In this document: piece by piece, positions 5,332 through 5,486 of the stretch
Layout of the letters: every line of letters begins with the position of its first letter
Numbering within the stretch: the stretch's first letter is position 1
Assembly (NCBI GenBank): GCA_900752445.1
Contig: CAADVN010000216.1
Span: 1 to 5,486 of the forward strand
Direction: 5' to 3'
DNA length: 5,486 bases
Origin: an uncultured Oscillospiraceae bacterium
Lineage (GTDB): Bacteria; Bacillota; Clostridia; Oscillospirales; Oscillospiraceae
Notes under the pieces: model-generated
Databases searched by the model: none
Seen by the model: the letters and a program-made list of their open reading frames with translations, nothing else
Told to the model about the DNA's origin: nothing
Program-made: the position numbers and the translations under genes

Positions 5332-5486
5332 ATGGCCATATTCAGGACTAAGAAGGCGGAGGAGACGGAGGATATCCGGCTCCCCCGCCACATTGCCATC
5401 ATATTGGACGGCAACGGCAGGGGGGGGGAAAAGGGCGGCCCGCCCCGGGCTGCGGGGGATGCGGCGGGGGGGGGGAACCGGCGGCC
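5332..5486 (+). CDS. uppS: Undecaprenyl diphosphate synthase, N-terminal part (cut by window end, 3' part poorly read)
   Basis: UppS condenses isopentenyl diphosphate units onto farnesyl diphosphate to make the C55 lipid carrier for cell-wall building. Only 51 codons are present. Residues 18-30 read PRHIAIILDGNGR, the hallmark start of cis-prenyltransferases, with the Mg/diphosphate-binding Asp at 26. From residue 31 the family continues WAxxRGLPRxxGHxxG; here the frame holds but reads GGEKGGPPRAAGDAAG. The expected Trp31, Arg35, Leu37 and His43 are replaced, mostly by T, C or A to G changes, which points to bad base calls and not to a mutated enzyme. The ATG lies 4 bases past the frr stop. 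GAGG at 5326-5329 is only 2 bases from the ATG, so initiation probably relies on coupling. Identity is good, though the protein cannot be judged past residue 30. Confidence 0.85.
   Translation, partial: MAIFRTKKAEETEDIRLPRHIAIILDGNGRGGEKGGPPRAAGDAAGGGNRR
5422..5486. other. Low-quality sequence end with G-biased substitutions
   Basis: From about 5422 the DNA turns into G runs (nine Gs at 5421-5429, ten Gs near 5465-5475) and conserved uppS codons become Gly or other wrong residues without loss of frame. This looks like the low-quality end of a read or contig. Confidence 0.7.

Noticed and set aside
4827..5414. A 195-codon minus-strand frame spanning frr and the start of uppS.
   Set aside because: It covers two firmly identified plus-strand genes and the intergenic gap, with a Leu/Arg/Gly-biased product typical of a shadow frame.
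5421..5486. Possible G-quadruplex or G-rich regulatory element.
   Set aside because: It lies inside uppS coding sequence where conserved residues are broken by changes to G, so it is better explained as poor base calls.
1..5486. A defence system, mobile element, CRISPR array, tRNA or riboswitch.
   Set aside because: Nearly all of the window is covered by recognised chromosomal genes, the two larger gaps are 75 and 115 bases, and no direct-repeat array, transposase, tRNA or known riboswitch pattern was seen.

Overview
The window is a G+C-rich stretch (roughly two thirds G+C by eye) from an endospore-forming member of the Firmicutes, most likely a clostridial lineage. The grounds are three sporulation-specific genes: spoIIE, spoIIGA and sigE. 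ATA isoleucine codons are common despite the high G+C (11 of the 16 Ile codons in pyrH), which sets this genome apart from many GC-rich bacteria. No closer taxonomic call is supported.

Layout. (1) Bases 1-1967 (+): SpoIIE, missing its N-terminus at the window edge. (2) Bases 1964-2248 (+): a 94-residue protein of unknown function with a single C-terminal membrane segment, joined to spoIIE by an ATGA overlap. (3) Bases 2268-2300: a perfect 13-bp hairpin between convergent genes, probably a two-way terminator. (4) Bases 3926 down to 2324 (-): a spoIIGA-sigE operon, encoding the membrane protease for pro-sigma-E and pro-sigma-E itself. (5) Bases 3927-4041: an A+T-rich divergent promoter region. 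(6) Bases 4042-5486 (+): pyrH-frr-uppS, the common housekeeping order of UMP kinase, ribosome recycling factor and undecaprenyl diphosphate synthase. The uppS gene is cut by the window end, and its last ~65 bases look like poor base calls.

How the genes work together. In the Bacillus model, SpoIIE dephosphorylates SpoIIAA, which frees sigma-F in the forespore. Sigma-F drives SpoIIR, which triggers SpoIIGA in the mother cell to cleave pro-sigma-E. The window therefore carries both the start (SpoIIE) and the end (SpoIIGA/sigma-E) of the first inter-compartment signal as convergent neighbours, whereas in Bacillus subtilis they are far apart. SigG, which follows sigE in many spore formers, is absent directly downstream of sigE. 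The pyrH-frr-uppS block is unrelated in function, sharing only the divergent intergenic region with spoIIGA.

I see no mobile element, CRISPR array, tRNA or rRNA. The best leads are the small membrane protein coupled to spoIIE, the unusual clustering, and a 7-residue duplication inside the sigma-E pro-sequence. The G-rich right end is best read as a sequencing artefact.
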